58,791 nucleotides of DNA from Spirochaetia bacterium (GTDB taxonomy: Bacteria; Spirochaetota; Spirochaetia; Treponematales; Treponemataceae), in NCBI GenBank assembly GCA_900769325.1, contig CAAGGF010000117.1:1-58791 (forward strand). Reading direction: 5' to 3'. Shown here one piece after another: positions 1-7,580 of this stretch. The position numbers were made by a program, and so were the translations under genes. Within the stretch, counting starts at the first letter, position 1, and each line of letters opens with the position of its first letter. The notes beneath the pieces were generated by a model, which was not told the origin of the DNA, did not search any database, and was given only the letters and a program-made list of their open reading frames with translations.

Positions 1-198
1 ACTCTCGCCGTTGTGGAATATGACTATCCTTCTTTTCACCTTACGATGCACTGCATTTTGTGTTCCGTTGTTTCTGGCAGCTTAAAGCTTTTGGAACACG
101 AGGATGCAAAATGGCTGACACGGGAAACGCTTTATTCTGTGGACTGGCTTCCGGCAGACAGGCTGATTTTGGGAAAAATCGAAGAAGTTTTGTGCTGA
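1..198 (+). CDS. NUDIX hydrolase (MutT-like), C-terminal fragment
   Basis: The frame is open from the first base and ends in TGA at 196-198, so the gene starts upstream of the window. The visible residues, including TMHCILCSVVSG, LLEHEDAKWLT and SVDWLPAD, resemble the C-terminal part of small (deoxy)nucleoside triphosphate pyrophosphohydrolases of the 8-oxo-dGTPase/MutT group, where a Trp-Leu-Pro-Ala-Asp stretch near the end is common. The NUDIX box itself lies outside the window, so catalytic residues cannot be checked. The ATG at 13 is internal to the family alignment and is not taken as the start. The family cleans oxidised or non-canonical nucleotides from the pool. The family call rests on motif memory only. 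Confidence 0.7.
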   Translation, partial: TLAVVEYDYPSFHLTMHCILCSVVSGSLKLLEHEDAKWLTRETLYSVDWLPADRLILGKIEEVLC

Positions 199-340
199 TT
201 TTCTAAAAACCTTTCAGGCGTGATTTTGGATAAAGCATCAATTGTTTTCCAAGGCAAAAACTTACTCATAAAACAATTCTTCCCACTATAACAGTAATTC
301 CTCGCCAAAAACTTCCTTTCACAAAAAAAATCCCAGCCAT

Positions 341-380
341 AAAAAAAGACCGCCCTTCGGAAAATCCCAAACGGTGGTCT
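341..380 (-). terminator. Hairpin, possible terminator facing the minus strand
   Basis: The arms AGACCGCC (347-354) and GGTGGTCT (373-380) pair with one G-U. On the minus strand the stem is followed by a run of seven T, as in an intrinsic terminator. No convincing minus-strand gene ends here, so it may be left over from a decayed gene. The rest of 199-533 contains no gene I can support. Confidence 0.4.
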
Positions 381-533
381 ATTTTGTAAAAAACAAAGAC
401 CTGGCGGAATGTGTCAATATAGTTGTCGCATAAAGTCACAAAAGGCTTTGCCAGCCGCGGAAAATCAACGAAAGGGTGGTTTTTCGGCTTCAAATTGCAG
501 GGAATCTTCACCGCTATTAAAGGATAATTAAAG

Positions 534-1067
534 ATGTACAAAACCGGCGGTTTAAAAATATACATTTTTATCCCGCAACTTTTGTGCATTTTTACAATAA
601 ATGATTTGTCTGTTGAAATAAAATATAATGAACGCTCTGAAAATCCTATTACAATATCAAAAATGGAAGTAATAGATGAATTAGCGTATTATCTAAAACG
701 AGGTGAAAAAGTACGCCAATTATATGCTGAAGATGCATCTCAAATTAATTTTATAATTTCAAAAGACAATACATGGTTTACGACAGGTTTAGATGATTTT
801 TATATTGAAAAGGGTAAGTGTTACCAAATTAAAATGCACTCAGAATTAGAATGTCAATATTTTGAATCAGTTAATAAGCGTTTTCGAAATATTTTTAAGC
901 CAATATTTGATTTATTAGATAATACTGATAATGAACATCGTGAAACTCATAAACATTTATTTGCATCATATATGAATAAAAATTCCTTTGAGGCCTATTT
1001 AACTACCCGGTGGGAGAAACAGGATATTCCTAAAACATTAGAAGAACTTATTGAGTTGAGTTATTAA
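534..1067 (+). CDS. Hypothetical protein, start uncertain
   Basis: This is an AT-rich reading frame of up to 177 residues, not recognised. From about residue 23 onward it looks like genuine soluble protein: charged, mixed helical composition, with an aromatic patch (NTWFTTGLDDFY) and a C-terminal segment ending in KTLEELIELSY. The first 20 or so residues are hydrophobic and probably read through non-coding sequence. Possible later starts are TTG at 606 and ATG at 663; none has a good Shine-Dalgarno. It sits in a stretch with other gene debris (see 1123-1322), so it could be a 5'-truncated gene. No membrane segment, signal peptide or catalytic motif is evident beyond the doubtful N-terminus. 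Confidence 0.4.
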   Translation: MYKTGGLKIYIFIPQLLCIFTINDLSVEIKYNERSENPITISKMEVIDELAYYLKRGEKVRQLYAEDASQINFIISKDNTWFTTGLDDFYIEKGKCYQIKMHSELECQYFESVNKRFRNIFKPIFDLLDNTDNEHRETHKHLFASYMNKNSFEAYLTTRWEKQDIPKTLEELIELSY

Positions 1068-1122
1068 AAACTCCCTCATCTTTTTGTATTTTTATCTTGT
1101 AAATTCACTCATGAAAGCGTAA

Positions 1123-1322
1123 ATAGAGATATGGAAAACAGAAACCATTTTGCATCTTACCGCCCAAAACAACGAGAATGTTGTCTACATAAATTTTGTG
1201 ACAGATAAAAAATTCAAAATCATTACTAAAGATGACTGTGAACCGCAAAGCATAACATGCAGCTCAAATCCGACAACTATATTGACACAGAGGGGAATGC
1301 ATATCCGTATAATATTGATTGA
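1123..1322 (+). pseudogene. Gene remnant with a frame change
   Basis: A start-less open stretch from 1123 reads protein-like sequence (ENVVYINFVTDKKFKIITKDD). After about 1250 the more protein-like frame is +1, reading SDNYIDTEGNAYPYNID and a stop at 1320-1322. This looks like the C-terminal end of a decayed gene with one indel. A 19-nt stretch of it (1271-1289) is the exact reverse complement of 410-428, so another scrap of the same family may lie inverted upstream. The region 1330-1513 holds no other gene I can support. Confidence 0.3.
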
Positions 1323-1513
1323 ATTTTAGAGATTTTGTGTTATAATAAATAGAAATGTGTTCATTAAAAGAATTACACTGACACTTTTTATCAGCATAAT
1401 TTTTTTACACAGAATACGTATCAGAAATGTTAGGTTGATGGTGCGCTGTGCCACTTGTCGTTGGCAAGGTAAATCTGCCGACATTTTGATAAAAATTAAA
1501 AAGGAAGTTTTAC

Positions 1514-2719
1514 ATGGCTTTACAAGCGGCAATATGTACTCAATGCGGTGCACAAATTCAAGTAGATGAAACAAAAGAAGCAGGAATCTGTCCAAGTTGC
1601 GGAACAGCATTTATTACAGAAAAAGTAATTCACAATTTTGTAACTAACAATAGTTTTGCTGGCGCAACTATAAATATACAAGGCGGTGTAGATATTGAAA
1701 ACTTGTATATACTTGCTCGTCGTGCAGTTGATGCAAACAATAAAGATGATGTCTTAAAATATTATGGTCAGATAAAGGAACGAAATCCAAATGATTGGGA
1801 ATCAACTTTCTTTTATGCCTGGTTCGAAAATGGTGAAAGTTTCTATAAGTATTTTAATGTTACAGCAGATTTAATTTTACAAATGGAGTCAGAAACGCAG
1901 ATAGAAGCATTGAATAGAATAAAAGATTTTTTTAATAAGATTAATTTGAAATTCCCTTCTTATGGACAATCTTCTCCATTTCCCTTAAAAAGTACAGATG
2001 AATATTGTAATTTTATAATGAAATTTTTTGATGCTCGAAATATCGAAGTTATTAATAGTGCACAATATTTATTAAATTTCATGGGAATGGGATGGGGTAT
2101 AAGTAAAGTCTACCTAGAAATCTTATCAAGACAAGATAAGTTTTATGTTCCTTTTCTTCAGAACTATCATATGGTATTACATCTCGCTCCAGGAGCCTCT
2201 TATAATGTAAAGGAATGCTCTAAAACAATAAACGAGGTTGAAGCAGATATTGGAAGACTAAATTTATTATTGGATTCAGATGAGGATAAAAAGAAAAACT
2301 ATTTTGCTTATTACAAGTGGCTTATAGAAGACTGTGCAGACCGTTTAATGCCTTCAAATTTAAAATATGTAGAAAGCAAAATAAAAGAACTTGATTCAAA
2401 CTACTTCGTATCAAAAGAATCTCGAAAAGCTGCTACGCAAAATATGAGAAATGCCAAGGCAAAGCAACGTCAAAAGCGTATTAAAATAGAAACAAATATA
2501 TTGTTTGTTTTATTATCGGTTACAGGAATATTTGGTTTTTACTATACAGGACATTCTGTTTGGGGAACTCTATCATTGATTCTTTTGATAATCTTAAATA
2601 TTTCAATGTTAAGTAGCGATAAAACATCAACGCGTGTAGTATTAAAGTTTGTAATTTTTGTTGTTTTGGCAGGAATTGCAGCGTATTTATTTGATAATGA
2701 ATTTTATATCTATTTTTAA
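1514..2719 (+). CDS. Zinc-ribbon protein with C-terminal membrane segments
   Basis: The 401-residue protein opens with a zinc ribbon (CTQCGAQI at residues 8-15, then CPSCGTAF at 27-34). A long soluble helical region follows, with a short repeat-like part (ILARRAVDANNKDDVLKYYGQI) resembling a tetratricopeptide helix pair. Two or three hydrophobic segments lie after about residue 325 (ILFVLLSVTGIFGFYYTG, LSLILLIILNISML, VILKFVIFVVLAG-like). The start ATG follows AAGGAAG at a suitable distance. It heads a four-gene same-strand run with gaps of 4-12 nt. The architecture resembles Bacillus YdjG (zinc ribbon plus membrane anchor), which is encoded beside an SPFH protein as here. Function is inferred from that context only. 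Confidence 0.6.
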   Translation: MALQAAICTQCGAQIQVDETKEAGICPSCGTAFITEKVIHNFVTNNSFAGATINIQGGVDIENLYILARRAVDANNKDDVLKYYGQIKERNPNDWESTFFYAWFENGESFYKYFNVTADLILQMESETQIEALNRIKDFFNKINLKFPSYGQSSPFPLKSTDEYCNFIMKFFDARNIEVINSAQYLLNFMGMGWGISKVYLEILSRQDKFYVPFLQNYHMVLHLAPGASYNVKECSKTINEVEADIGRLNLLLDSDEDKKKNYFAYYKWLIEDCADRLMPSNLKYVESKIKELDSNYFVSKESRKAATQNMRNAKAKQRQKRIKIETNILFVLLSVTGIFGFYYTGHSVWGTLSLILLIILNISMLSSDKTSTRVVLKFVIFVVLAGIAAYLFDNEFYIYF

Positions 2720-2731
2720 GAGGTATAACAC

Positions 2732-2965
2732 ATGACTGTGGAAGAAAAGAAAGAAATAGCAAATAAAATTGTATTGGCAATAAAAAAAGGAATGGAAAGA
2801 TCTGTTGCAGAACGAAATTATCTTCCTGCTAATATAAGTGATTTTGAACGTAGTGAAATAAAACAAATGGTTGATAATGAATTAAATATTCAAGAACAGA
2901 AGCCAAAAAGAAGTACTGTTAGTATAAATAATAATTATGATAATGATTACGATATAGGAAGGTAA
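2732..2965 (+). CDS. Small hypothetical protein
   Basis: This is a 77-residue soluble protein, not recognised. The first two thirds look helical (VEEKKEIANKIVLAIKKGMERS, then DFERSEIKQMVDNEL); the C-terminus is a low-complexity Asn/Asp/Tyr tail. It lies 12 nt after the zinc-ribbon gene, with a GAGG Shine-Dalgarno at 2720-2723, and 4 nt before the SPFH gene, so it is almost certainly co-translated with them. Its tight spacing suggests a partner role in the same complex, but nothing in the sequence says which. Confidence 0.55.
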   Translation: MTVEEKKEIANKIVLAIKKGMERSVAERNYLPANISDFERSEIKQMVDNELNIQEQKPKRSTVSINNNYDNDYDIGR

Positions 2966-2969
2966 AAAA

Positions 2970-4100
2970 ATGTCATTATTCAAAAAAAATCCAAACGAAG
3001 CTGCTTTTGCAGGTGGTAAAAAACATTTTTTAGATGTAATAAAAAATTCTGGTGATGGTAATCTGCTTATCTATAAATGCCCAGAAGAAGACTTTAATAC
3101 TGGCTCAACACTAATCGTACAAGAGGGAGAACAGGCAATATTTCTAAAAGACGGTGTTATTCAGAATGTGTTTGATGCAGGTCGTCATGTTCTTTCTACA
3201 GACAACTATCCGTTTTTAAGCAGAATTGTAAATGCTTTCTCTGGTGGTATAAGTACATTTAATTGCAAGGTCTATTTTGTCAGAACCGCATCTTCTATGG
3301 AAATTCTCTGGGGAACAGCAAGCCCTATCCAAGTACGTGATCCTGTTCAGATGATTATGACAAGTTTACGTGCTCGCGGTTCATTTAAGGTTTCTATAGA
3401 TGATTCAAAAACATTCCTTCCAAAACTTATTGGAAATAATGTAGACTTTTTAACTCAAGATGGAATTACTCAGTTTTTTAGAAACGAAATGATGGCTCAC
3501 ATTAAAAGTCAGATTGCAAAATATATAAAAGAATCAAACGAAGAAATTTTAGGAATCTGCTCAGAGCAAGAAGAACTCTCTCTAAAACTTACTCCTACAA
3601 TGAGAGGCATTTTTAACGAGTATGGCGTAAAACTTCTTAATTTTTCAATTTCAGTAATAGACATTCCAGAAAATGATCCTAACCGCCAGAAACTCGAAGC
3701 CGCATATTCTACAAAACGTGAATCTCAAATTTATGGAAATGAATACCAAAAATTTGTTGCACGAGAAGTTGTTACAAATCTTTCCAAAAATGATAATGCA
3801 GCTGGAATCGCTGTTATGGGAGCTGGAATGAATGCAGCTGGCGGTGTTGGAAGTATGTTTGCAGGAGCTGGAAGTGAGCTGTTTAATGGAGCTACAAATA
3901 ATTCAACAAACGCAAATATTTCAAATACACAAGGTGCAAAATGCAATAAGTGTGGAGCAATAAATAAAGAAGGTGCAAAATTCTGTAGTGAATGTGGCTC
4001 TCCTTTAGAACAAAAGAAACTGTTCTGTACTAACTGCGGTGTGGAACTTGCTGCAGGAGCAAAATTCTGTTCTGGTTGTGGAACAAAGGTTGGAGAATAA
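2970..4100 (+). CDS. SPFH/YdjI-like protein with two C-terminal zinc ribbons
   Basis: The 376-residue protein has an N-terminal and central SPFH-like domain of the YdjI (virion-core-like) type: TLIVQEGEQAIFLKDG at about 47-62, a VYFV strand, the WGTASPIQVRDP stretch, and an extended helix with FSISVIDIPENDP. A Gly/Ala/Asn-rich linker follows at about 275-320. Two treble-clef/zinc-ribbon units close it (CNKCGAINKEGAKFCSECG and CTNCGVELAAGAKFCSGCG). SPFH proteins scaffold membrane microdomains; YdjI-type members act with PspA-like membrane-stress proteins in Bacillus. No PspA gene is visible in this window. It is translationally linked to the small gene upstream and the membrane protein 3 nt downstream. 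Confidence 0.75.
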   Translation: MSLFKKNPNEAAFAGGKKHFLDVIKNSGDGNLLIYKCPEEDFNTGSTLIVQEGEQAIFLKDGVIQNVFDAGRHVLSTDNYPFLSRIVNAFSGGISTFNCKVYFVRTASSMEILWGTASPIQVRDPVQMIMTSLRARGSFKVSIDDSKTFLPKLIGNNVDFLTQDGITQFFRNEMMAHIKSQIAKYIKESNEEILGICSEQEELSLKLTPTMRGIFNEYGVKLLNFSISVIDIPENDPNRQKLEAAYSTKRESQIYGNEYQKFVAREVVTNLSKNDNAAGIAVMGAGMNAAGGVGSMFAGAGSELFNGATNNSTNANISNTQGAKCNKCGAINKEGAKFCSECGSPLEQKKLFCTNCGVELAAGAKFCSGCGTKVGE

Positions 4101-4103
4101 AAG

Positions 4104-4475
4104 ATGAAAAAACGAACAATATTTTTAATATTAATCGACGTAATCATAGCAGTATGCTTCAATTTAATTTTCTTTATAAATTTAGAAAATCCTATTCCTC
4201 AAACATGGATATCTTTCGGATTTATTAACTTTGCCTTTTTAATGATGATCTTAAGTCCTTTTATAACAGCAAATTCCAAATCTAAATATTTGTTTGCGGT
4301 TGTAAGAACAAGTGTTTCTTTAGTTTATTTTGTCATAAATATAATAATATCCTTAGTTTCTATTTATGCAAAAGCAATACCAATAAACTTATTGCTCTCT
4401 TTATATATAGTTTTAACTGCTGTATATTTAGTTATATTTTTATCCATGTTAATTATTGGAGAAAAAGACAAATAG
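4104..4475 (+). CDS. Four-helix membrane protein
   Basis: This 123-residue protein is nearly all hydrophobic, with four predicted membrane segments (about residues 5-25, 35-55, 65-90 and 95-118) joined by short loops and ending in GEKDK. It starts 3 nt after the SPFH gene stop, with GGAG at 4092-4095 serving as Shine-Dalgarno, so it belongs to the same operon. No family is recognised. Its position suggests a membrane anchor or partner of the zinc-ribbon/SPFH pair. Confidence 0.6.
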   Translation: MKKRTIFLILIDVIIAVCFNLIFFINLENPIPQTWISFGFINFAFLMMILSPFITANSKSKYLFAVVRTSVSLVYFVINIIISLVSIYAKAIPINLLLSLYIVLTAVYLVIFLSMLIIGEKDK

Positions 4476-4513
4476 AAATAAGAAGTTTTAGTTCATGTGC
4501 ATGGTTACTAATA

Positions 4514-4740
4514 AGGAGGGTGTAATAAAAACTTTGCCTGAAATAGCGTCAAAGTTTTTATTTAAGGTTTGATACAAACCTTAAAAACGGAGAAGTCAAG
4601 GCTTTAAGCGACAGCGTGCCTTGACTCGACGTATTCACAAGTTCGCGTTGCGAACTTCCTTATCAACTGCCGCTTCTCATTTCATTGCGAAGCGGCATAA
4701 AAAGTCAATCGATTGCTGAAACAATCTTCTTAACTTTTTA
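4514..4740 (+). repeat. Modular hairpin element, copy 1 (five hairpins plus a closing stem)
   Basis: The element opens with a 49-nt block (4514-4562) identical to 22295-22343. It contains hairpin A (AAAAACTTTG / CAAAGTTTTT). Copy-1-only sequence follows, with hairpin B (arms 4561-4571 and 4575-4585, perfect) and hairpin C (GTCAAGGC / GCCTTGAC, 4595-4625). Hairpin D is AAGTTCGC-GTT-GCGAACTT (4639-4657). Hairpin E is GCCGCTTC / GAAGCGGC around a 12-nt loop (4669-4696). A closing stem TAAAAAGT / ACTTTTTA (4698-4740) encloses GATTG / CAATC. It ends at the Shine-Dalgarno of the next gene. Copy 2 (22295-22449) keeps A, D, E and the closing stem. It may be a mobile palindromic element or a structured 5' leader. 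Confidence 0.8.
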
Positions 4741-4751
4741 TGGGAGGAACT

Positions 4752-5351
4752 ATGATTTCAAAAGAACAGTACAAAGCAGATAATGAATTAATTGCAGAGG
4801 CAATCAGATTTGCTACAGAAAAACATTCTTCGGTTGTAAACAAGGACGGGACTGTAGGCCAGTTGCGTAAAGGTTCCTGTCTTCCTTATATTGTACACCC
4901 GATGGAAGTCTGGCAGATTCTTAGAAACAACAATTGTTCTGCAAAAGTACAAATTGCAGGTCTTTTGCACGACACATTGGAAGATACTGATACAACGCCA
5001 GAAGAAATTAAAGAAAAATTTGGTTTGGAAGTTCTTGCTTTGGTAAAATCTGAATCGGAAGATAAAACCAAAACATGGAAGGAACGCAAACAGCACACAA
5101 TTGATGCGCTGGCAAAAGATTCAATAGAAACAATGCAGGTATGCTGCGCAGATAAATTGTCAAACTGCAAAGCCCAGTTATATGATTTTAAACAGATTGG
5201 AGATGCCCTTTTTGAACGCTTCAATAAAGAATCAACCCCGGAACTTCAGGCCTGGTATTATAAAAGTATCGTAAAAGCCCTGTCCCCTCTAAAAGGAATG
5301 CAGATGTATTCTGAACTGGAAGAAACCGTAAAAGAACTGTATGGATTGTGA
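4752..5351 (+). CDS. Small HD-domain protein, probable (p)ppGpp hydrolase (MESH1/SAH type)
   Basis: The 199-residue protein matches the hydrolase half of RelA/SpoT. Metal-binding and catalytic motifs are present in order: YIVHPMEV, then the HD pair in AGLLHDTLEDTD, then VCCADKLSNCK. There is no synthetase or regulatory domain, so it fits small alarmone hydrolases that remove the 3' diphosphate of (p)ppGpp; other nucleotide substrates are possible. The ATG at 4752 is preferred over the in-frame ATG at 4740 because GGGAGG lies at 4742-4747 with ideal spacing. The gene sits directly behind the hairpin-rich repeat, which would form most of its leader if transcribed from upstream. Confidence 0.75.
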   Translation: MISKEQYKADNELIAEAIRFATEKHSSVVNKDGTVGQLRKGSCLPYIVHPMEVWQILRNNNCSAKVQIAGLLHDTLEDTDTTPEEIKEKFGLEVLALVKSESEDKTKTWKERKQHTIDALAKDSIETMQVCCADKLSNCKAQLYDFKQIGDALFERFNKESTPELQAWYYKSIVKALSPLKGMQMYSELEETVKELYGL

Positions 5352-5377
5352 AAATAATTTGAATATGCCGTGAAAAT

Positions 5378-5420
5378 AAAAAGAGAGCCCGGAATGAAAA
5401 TCCAAGCCCTCTTTTTTTTA
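5378..5420 (-). terminator. Bidirectional terminator between convergent genes
   Basis: The arms AAAGAGAGC and GCCCTCTTT pair across a 17-nt loop. The pairing is best on the minus strand, where the odd base becomes a G-U. T runs flank both sides. It lies between the HD gene (plus) and the barrel gene (minus). Confidence 0.65.
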
Positions 5421-5434
5421 ATAACTTCTGAAAA

Positions 5435-6118
5435 TTAGAAGTTGAATGCAACGCCTACAAAGAATTCTGTGTTGTAAATAGTTGTTTTTTCTTCCATTTT
5501 GTCTGCATTACCGCCAAAATTGTAATCAAAAGAATTTGCTCCTAGAACTGCAAATCTAAAGCCTAAAAGAGGACTTACTTTTGATTTAGGAAAGAATTTT
5601 GCATTTATCTCTGTACCGAATCCTACGCCACCTGCTGAAAATGATGTATAATTAGTACTATACCCTGCTGGTTTTAATTCGTCTGGCATTTTATATTCAA
5701 AAATTGAACCACCAAATGCAAGCCCTGCTGAAATATTGAGTGCAGAAATGTTACCGAAAGTAAAACCGACAGCAGGTCCGATAAGTCCGTTAAAGTGTAA
5801 TGCAAGATCTGATTTATATGCAGTGTATCCAGAATATGTTATTTCTTTTGTTGTTCCGATTCCACCATTGAAATCAACCATAAATCCAACGCTGAAAAGG
5901 TCGTTAAGGCTGAATAAATGCCATGAAGCAATATCAAAATCAAAAGTATTGCTTTTAATATTGTTGTTTAAAACTGGAGCTTCTGATATGCTTTTGCTTG
6001 TTAAAGAATCAGCTCCAGTTCCAATGTGAAGCTGAACATCACCATTGTACATTCCGCGTGCGAATGCACTTCCTGCCATAACAGAAAGAGAAATTAATAC
6101 TGCAAGTAATTTTTTCAT
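5435..6118 (-). CDS. Outer-membrane beta-barrel protein under a poly-G promoter
   Basis: The 227-residue precursor has a Sec signal peptide (KKLLAVLISLSVMAGSAFA, cleavage after Ala-Phe-Ala at about 20). Alternating hydrophobic/polar strands rich in Gly and aromatics follow, and the protein ends in VGVAFNF with the C-terminal Phe that marks outer-membrane barrels. It is paralogous to the protein at 48163-48852: same length, same MYNGDVQLHIGTG-like start, same SW.(L/I)F motif near residue 65, and the same final strand. It may belong to the treponemal DUF2715-type barrels, but I could not search. A GGAG Shine-Dalgarno precedes the ATG. Its promoter (6241-6268) carries G9 in the spacer, predicting length-dependent expression. 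Confidence 0.75.
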   Translation of the reverse strand: MKKLLAVLISLSVMAGSAFARGMYNGDVQLHIGTGADSLTSKSISEAPVLNNNIKSNTFDFDIASWHLFSLNDLFSVGFMVDFNGGIGTTKEITYSGYTAYKSDLALHFNGLIGPAVGFTFGNISALNISAGLAFGGSIFEYKMPDELKPAGYSTNYTSFSAGGVGFGTEINAKFFPKSKVSPLLGFRFAVLGANSFDYNFGGNADKMEEKTTIYNTEFFVGVAFNF

Positions 6119-6240
6119 AATTAACTCCGAATTTTGCCGTCAATTTTAATCTGACAGCGTTTTTTTAATTTTGCTCAAAAAAGAGCATTTGCCTTGCAAC
6201 GCAAAGCCGGAAAGAAAACTTCTCCCCAAAAATCGATTTT

Positions 6241-6268
6241 ATTATACCCCCCCCCTGTAATTTGTCAA
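6241..6268 (-). promoter_or_regulatory. Sigma-70 promoter with G9 in the spacer
   Basis: On the minus strand the sequence reads TTGACA (6268-6263), AATTACA plus nine G (6262-6247), then TATAAT (6246-6241). Both hexamers are exact consensus. The spacer is 16 bp, one short of the 17-bp optimum, so gain of one G would give the ideal spacing and loss would weaken it. Predicted start is about 6234, leaving a leader of roughly 115 nt. The paralogue at 48852 has the same hexamers and a 16-bp spacer but no G tract. Confidence 0.85.
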
Positions 6269-6343
6269 GAGGAAAATAACAAATTTTTGCAAATTTCTGC
6301 ATTTTTTTTTAATATTTTTGAGAGAGAAGAGGAGAAGTGAAAT

Positions 6344-6376
6344 AAAAAAATCCCGGCCTTTGGTTCGACCAGGATT
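6344..6376 (-). terminator. Intrinsic terminator of cysE
   Basis: On the minus strand the arms AAATCCTGG and CCGGGATTT pair with one G-U and run into a string of seven T. It lies about 75 nt after the cysE stop codon and ahead of the barrel promoter. Confidence 0.7.
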
Positions 6377-6449
6377 TACAGATTAATTTTCAGTTTAAAG
6401 CGAAAACTTGGAATTCAGACTGAGAGTAGAAAAATCCTATTGCTGATTT

Positions 6450-7319
6450 TTATTCTTTATTTTGAGTGAAGACAGTATTTTCCGGGATTGATGATGTTAT
6501 CCATGTGTTTCCGCCGATTGTACTTCCGCGTCCGATAACTGTGTTTCCGCCTAAAATTGTTGCACCGGCATAAATCGTAACATTATCTTCTATTGTAGGG
6601 TGCCGCTTTTTGTTTTTGAATTCTTTTTTTACGCTTAATGCACCGAGTGTTACGCCTTGATAAATTTTTACATTGTTCCCGATTATGCATGTTTCGCCGA
6701 TTACGATTCCAGTTCCGTGGTCGATGAAAAATGATTCCCCGATTTTTGCTCCCGGATTGATGTCGATTCCAGTTCTTGAATGAATGTATTCGCTCATTAT
6801 CCGCGGAATTATAGGCACTCCGCTTTCGCTTAAAAAGTGTGCGATTCTGTAAACTAAAATTGCCTGAAGTCCCGGATACGAAAGAATTACATCTTCGTTG
6901 CTTTTTGCCGCCGGGTCTCCATTAAAAGTTGCCCTGACATCGAGCATGAGTTTTCTGCGGATTTCTGGAATTTCTTCTATTAACGCAAGGGATGTTTGTT
7001 CTGCAAGTTTAAAACAATGGGAATTTTCTATATTGCCTGAATAATCTTCTTTTGTTGAAACTGCGTATACGAGGGCTTTTTGAATTTCTTTTGTAAGAAT
7101 TGCGATTACGTTGTTTACTTTTGTTCCCGTTATATACCTGATGTTTTGCGGCCGGATTTCTTCTGCGTTTTTAAATCCCGGAAAGATAAGGCTTTGAACA
7201 TCCTGAAGAACTTCAAGAACATTTTGTCTGTTTGGAAAATTTTCTCCTTCGCTTCGGTTTATTCCGCCGTACCTGTCATAAGAGTCTAAAATTCCGTCGA
7301 TAAGCATGTCTATGTTCAT
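6450..7319 (-). CDS. cysE: Serine O-acetyltransferase
   Basis: The 289-residue protein catalyses acetyl-CoA + L-serine to O-acetylserine, the first committed step of cysteine synthesis. The N-terminal helical half is followed by LVYRIAHFLSESG and then the left-handed beta-helix with hexapeptide repeats. The family's active-site region is clear: SRTGIDINPGAKIG, FFIDHGTGIVIGET, and VKIYQGVTLGALSVKK with the catalytic His in DHGTG. Length and arrangement fit the longer EpsC-like serine acetyltransferases. No cysK is adjacent in the window. Transcription seems to be its own unit with a terminator at 6344-6376. Confidence 0.92.
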   Translation of the reverse strand: MNIDMLIDGILDSYDRYGGINRSEGENFPNRQNVLEVLQDVQSLIFPGFKNAEEIRPQNIRYITGTKVNNVIAILTKEIQKALVYAVSTKEDYSGNIENSHCFKLAEQTSLALIEEIPEIRRKLMLDVRATFNGDPAAKSNEDVILSYPGLQAILVYRIAHFLSESGVPIIPRIMSEYIHSRTGIDINPGAKIGESFFIDHGTGIVIGETCIIGNNVKIYQGVTLGALSVKKEFKNKKRHPTIEDNVTIYAGATILGGNTVIGRGSTIGGNTWITSSIPENTVFTQNKE

Positions 7320-7375
7320 GTTTTCTCCAGTGATTAAAAATCAGGTCAAATTTCGAGTTTTGAATTTTTATATTT

Positions 7376-7486
7376 TGGGTGGCTTTTTGCTTCGCAAAAA
7401 ACAGGCTATTCGGGATTGCGCTGTCGCTTCATTCCTTCGCTGCGCTTCGGAACGGCTTTGCCGCCCCTACTATCCTTGCCACAGTA
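7376..7486. repeat. GC-rich palindromic stretch, probable dispersed repeat
   Basis: In the 330-nt gap between cysE and the tRNA-Thr promoter a block of distinctly higher GC begins with the hairpin TTTTTGC-TTC-GCAAAAA (7384-7400). It continues with TCG-rich short palindromes (CGCTTCATTCCTTCGC and similar). It has no coding potential that fits the neighbours. Its style resembles the GC-rich insert inside earP at 30571-30663, but the sequences are not the same. Confidence 0.35.
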
Positions 7487-7580
7487 AAACTCTAGATTGA
7501 ACCTGTTAAATGTTTATCTATTCTAACAGAAAAAGAAATAAAAAACTACAAAAAATCGTCAGGAATTTATTTTTTTACTA

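Noticed and set aside
266..589. Minus-strand reading frame of 107 codons
   Set aside because: It overlaps a terminator hairpin and repeat scraps, has no Shine-Dalgarno, and its amino-acid composition is unlike a folded protein.
4740..4751. Earlier ATG for the HD hydrolase
   Set aside because: It precedes the GGGAGG Shine-Dalgarno; the ATG at 4752 has it at the right distance.
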